The position numbers and the translations under genes are program-made. Below the pieces are notes generated by a model that was not told the origin of the DNA, made no database searches, and saw nothing but the letters and a program-made list of their open reading frames with translations. From Larix sibirica (taxonomy: Eukaryota > Streptophyta > Pinopsida > Pinales > Pinaceae), in the NCBI GenBank assembly GCA_004151065.3, contig NWUY0300015916.1, forward strand, positions 69,487 through 80,373: a stretch of DNA of 10,887 nucleotides, in the 5' to 3' direction. This document shows, in pieces, positions 7,965 to 10,887 of this stretch (within the stretch, counting starts at the first letter, position 1; each line of letters begins with the position of its first letter).

Positions 7965-8411
7965 TTGTGTTGGTGGCATTCTTCCAAAGGAAACTTTACC
8001 ATCAAGGAGGCCTACTCCATACATGTTGACATTGAACCCTCTCTAGCTCTGAAGGATTGGAAACACATCTGGACTCTTAATATTTGGCCCAAAGTCAGCA
8101 TTTTCTTATGGCAAGTTATGCACAATTGCATTCTTACTTGGAATAACTTGAAAAGGTGCAACTTCGTTGGCCCTTTGGTTTGCACTCTCTGCAATATCCA
8201 GGAAGAAACCATGGAACACCCATTAAACCATTGTGATTTCAAATCTTCAATATGGGACCAACTCGCACAGATTATGCAAACCTCGAATAGAAACAGAGGT
8301 TGCATCTCCGCCACAATCACCAATTGGAGAATCAAGGTGTTCAAGAGATCAGTGTTGAACATGATTTGGAAACTTCTCCCAGGTTTCATTCTTTGGAATA
8401 TTTGGAAATAA
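7965..8411 (+). pseudogene. ORF2 RVT zinc-binding region, copy 2
   Basis: This is identical to 3159-3605 of copy 1, with the same C-x2-C (codons 8181 and 8190) and H-x4-C (8217 and 8232) pairs and the same terminal TAA (8409-8411). It is part of the ORF2 remnant, not a separate gene. Confidence 0.85.
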
Positions 8412-8666
8412 CGAAATCAAAGAGTTTTTCTCTCCTAGCAGTTATCATGGACCGATTTCTGGAGCACCGTCAAGACATTTGTTCTCAAAACGATCAGAAT
8501 CAAACCTTGGTCTTCAAAGGAACTCATAGATGAAGGAGTGGAATATCAAATTCTTAAAAAATGGGGACTTTCACCGCCTCCTGGGGCGGGCTCCCATGCA
8601 ATACCAAATGCTCGACCACCTTCCATTCCCATGATCTAGTCCATACCACCTCAGGGTTTTGTGAAG

Positions 8667-9096
8667 ATGAACTATGATGGCGCCTCCAAAGGGAATCTGG
8701 TACCAGCTAGTTATGGGATTGTCTACATGAATGATCAAGGCGAAATCCTCCACATTCTAGCAGGAAACATTGGTTCAGACACCAACAACGTAGCATAACT
8801 TTGGGTTGTAACAAGTGGCATCTAGTTCTCCATTAGAATGAGCATAACATGACTCATGGTGGAAGGAGAATCCTTCGTGGTGTACATGATTTTTTCTAAA
8901 CTAATCCAAGGAACATTGACAAAAAAAGTGTCACCCAGCCGGTGCCTTCTCAGCCTGTTGGAAAGTCTCTCTCTTATGCCTTCTAGCCAACTGGACCTAG
9001 TCCCCTCCCACGTCAAGCGGACAACCAACAAGGTAGTCGACATCCTAGCCAATAAGGGAGTGGAATGCAACATCGACGGGTTTCATTACTCTTCCA
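8667..9096 (+). pseudogene. ORF2 RNase H domain, copy 2
   Basis: This is identical to 3861-4290. DGAS carries the first catalytic aspartate (8676-8678), stops lie at 8796, 8823 and 8850, the VEGES motif has glutamate for aspartate, and the last aspartate is kept at 9039-9041. It is inactive for the same reasons as in copy 1. Confidence 0.85.
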
Positions 9097-9187
9097 CGCA
9101 TGGGGGAAAGACCCCACCTGGCAGGCATGCATGGAAGAGGCAGCATCGGACATGGCCCATTTGACAAAAAAGACAACGCTATCCTAA

Positions 9188-9655
9188 TGCTCTCATATAG
9201 ATGGAGTGAAGGGATGAAAACAACCGCATGCAACCACCTGCGAATTAACTCAGCCATAAGGATCCATCAAGCCGACACTTATAACCATTATATGACAATG
9301 ACTCTTCGCATAAATCCTTGGGAGAGCGTTGATTTCCTGATTAGGAAACCCCTTATGCGTGCATTCTCGCAGGTGGGCTCTTGGTACGGAGGATGGATGG
9401 AATTTAATGGTTTCGGATGATCATAGGACGAGTTGTAGGGTCCTTAATCATACCAGTTTTGATGGTCATTTAAGGTTGCAAGATATGGCTTATTTTGCAG
9501 TCCGGACACATTCAATCCTCATCATCTACGGGATTGGAAAGAACGAGCGTGAGCTTTACTTATTCGATAATGAAGCAATTTGGAAACCTGTGTAAGAGAG
9601 TTAAAATTTCGACGTTTCAGGCTAAATAGCGTAGCCCATCCTCAGGAAGATAGAA
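9188..9655 (+). other. Unassigned segment of the LINE 3' region, copy 2
   Basis: Identical to 4382-4849. It holds the same two overlapping open frames without a recognisable domain. Confidence 0.4.
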
Positions 9656-10275
9656 ATGTTGACATCATTATCCCTTATATTCTTCTGTTTATTGTTCGCT
9701 ATTGCACCACCGGCTATTCCTCGTCCTACTTCCTCTCAAGCTCTTGAACCAACTCGATGGCTTAGGAAGGCAGTAGCTCAGATGGAAAAAAAACTGACCA
9801 CTCACGAGTTAATAGGGAGCAGTTGCACACAACACAAGCTACATGGATGTACAGAGACACTATACCACATGGCCTCCAGGAGGAAATTGAATGTAAGGAA
9901 GCGACCCTTTGGAAAGAATTGGATAAAGCTAAGCCCCTAGAGGATTTCACTGTCCTGGAAGCTTGGATTCAATACCCTGGCTCATCCCAGACCATGCACA
10001 CTTTATATGAGAAAGAAATTTCGTTATACCGGATCGTCAAGGGCCTACTTCGGCAAGTCCTCATGGAGAAAGCAGAGAAGGCACGAGAGGAAGCAATTCC
10101 AGCCGAATTCCGGAGGGAACTCTACCAGGACGTTCTATTTACGCATATGAAAATTGATGCTATGGCAAAGAATATGGGTATACCCTTCTTCACGAAGGTT
10201 AATGAGGCAGGAGAATGGTTCGACTCAAGCAATGCAACTTCTCCGAAGGCAAACATTGGCAAGCAGGTTCCGTAA
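9656..10275 (+). pseudogene. Unrecognised coding-like region with signal-peptide-like start and one frameshift, copy 2
   Basis: Identical to 4850-5469, including the run of eight A (9786-9793) where the frame changes. The hydrophobic start and the charged helical second part are the same. Because the copies are almost identical throughout, coding and non-coding alike, the identity is no evidence of selection on this frame. The frameshift in both copies means either that it predates the duplication or that it is original to the sequence. Confidence 0.45.
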
Positions 10276-10641
10276 TTACCGAATGGTTTTTGTCCAGTTG
10301 TTTAAATGTTAATTTTTTTTTATCATATATAGGTATAGCTTGTAGCTCCTCTAGTACTAAGATAAATGTTCACTCAGAAGGTTCATGCAATTTTTTAAAC
10401 AAAATGTTATATGTTCCTTTTTTCTCCTTCCCGGAGAGGGTTCTTTTGATTTTTTGGATGACTGTAATTTTCCTCTGGTCTCTTGGTTATTTCTGTAAGC
10501 TCTAAAGACTTCTATGACTCACTGGTTAGGTTTCCTTGTTTTCTCCTTTGGGAGAGGGGACTTTTCTTTGGAAAGACAGTCAACTCTATGCTATATGTAC
10601 TCTGCATTTTATATTAATACATATTTTTCTTACTAAAAAAA
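10276..10641 (+). other. LINE 3' trailer with two hairpins and A run, copy 2
   Basis: Matches 5470-5835 except T10513 and G10524. Hairpins lie at 10423-10437 (TCTCC/GGAGA, loop TTCCC) and 10542-10555 (TCTCC/GGAGA, loop TTTG). The A run is at 10635-10641. Confidence 0.6.
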
Positions 10642-10887
10642 CAATCGAAAGATGTATGCATGTATGTACATATTTTGTTCTTGAAATTTTTATTAATTTA
10701 AAATTTAAAAAGCAATATTTATTAGTCTTAAATTTGTCTTTAACACATTGTACACTAACATTAAAAATTGTCCTTCATAAATTATTAACATCACATGTTT
10801 TTTGGGCTTATTGGAATCCAAAATGTAGATAGATCAATCCCATATGGATCTAGCCCCATACATGGGATAAGAGATTTCAACTCAATT
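10642..10887. other. 3' flank of LINE copy 2, same as 5836-6081
   Basis: AT-rich non-coding sequence identical to the flank after copy 1. Its presence after both A tails shows that the duplicated unit extends beyond the retrotransposon. Confidence 0.85.

Larger units (their letters stand above)
6412..9187 (+). pseudogene. LINE ORF2 remnant, copy 2 (RT to RNase H), 5'-truncated
   Basis: Frame 1 runs from 6412 to about 6800 with one stop (TAG 6664-6666, where copy 1 has TGG). It is much better preserved than the same part of copy 1. It encodes SKPKNYRPIA, where copy 1 has a stop in place of R, then KLDLSKYFDK and SRGIRQGG. A frameshift near 6815-6850 leads to frame 2, with ILAEGLSRSIKEA, TAG at 6890-6892 (GAG in copy 1) and the catalytic FVDDT at 6950-6964. 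From 6990 on it is identical to copy 1, including all breaks. The end TAA 9185-9187 corresponds to copy 1's stop. No active enzyme is expected. Confidence 0.88.
6410..10641 (+). mobile_element. LINE copy 2, lacking ORF1, endonuclease and first part of RT
   Basis: The element sequence starts abruptly inside the reverse transcriptase at 6410 and ends in the A run at 10635-10641. Loss of 5' sequence is the usual result of incomplete target-primed reverse transcription. However, the flank after the A tail is the same as after copy 1, and no target-site duplication is visible around 6410/10642, so copy 2 is probably not a simple independent insertion. It more likely arose by, or took part in, a duplication or recombination involving copy 1. 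Confidence 0.8.
6990..10887 (+). repeat. Near-identical direct repeat, copy 2 (partner 2184-6081)
   Basis: Second member of the 3,898-base repeat, with two differences from the first. It runs to the window edge, so the true length and any third copy cannot be judged. Confidence 0.95.

Noticed and set aside
2184-10887. Long terminal repeats of an LTR retrotransposon or a large terminal-repeat element
   Set aside because: The repeats contain LINE ORF2 and trailer, lack TG..CA ends, primer binding site and integrase, and nothing internal fits an LTR element.
1-10887. CRISPR array, tRNA, rRNA or bacterial defence genes
   Set aside because: No regularly spaced repeats with spacers, no cloverleaf or rRNA signatures, and the coding remnants are of plant LINE type.

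Overview
The window looks like nuclear repeat DNA from a seed plant. The species cannot be told from the sequence. It is AT-rich, has no bacterial-type gene order, and is dominated by a plant L1-type LINE (non-LTR retrotransposon). The LINE is recognised by the order of its ORF2 domains: apurinic-type endonuclease, reverse transcriptase, RVT zinc-binding region and an RNase H domain with a DGAS motif. That order is typical of plant L1 elements. All LINE coding sequence here is broken by frameshifts and stop codons, so I see no active element.

Layout: 1-93 is probably the last 30 codons of LINE ORF1. Its TAA stop overlaps the ATG of ORF2 (TAATG at 91-95). Degenerate ORF2 runs from 93 to 4381. 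A 1.45-kb 3' region (4382-5835) follows. It holds an unrecognised coding-like stretch at 4850-5469 with a signal-peptide-like N terminus and one frameshift at a run of eight A, then a 3' trailer with two similar hairpins, ending in a short A run at 5829-5835. AT-rich flank (5836-6409) contains one N (6206) and three degenerate short repeats. A second LINE copy, lacking everything 5' of the middle of the reverse transcriptase, runs from 6410 to 10641, and its 3' flank continues to the window end.

The main structural fact is a large direct repeat. Bases 2184-6081 and 6990-10887 (3,898 bp, spacing 4,806) differ at only two positions that I can find, and the repeat includes at least 246 bp of flank beyond the LINE A tail. 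Just upstream, 1610-2183 and 6410-6989 are homologous but differ by roughly 40 substitutions and about a dozen indels. The change is abrupt. It suggests recombination or conversion between two LINE copies, a recent segmental duplication, or two haplotypes placed in tandem by the assembler; the N lies between the two copies.

No RNA gene, CRISPR array, intact host gene or known defence system was found. The parts most worth a second look are the unexplained coding-like segment in the LINE 3' region, the TAATG ORF1/ORF2 junction, and the mosaic duplication.
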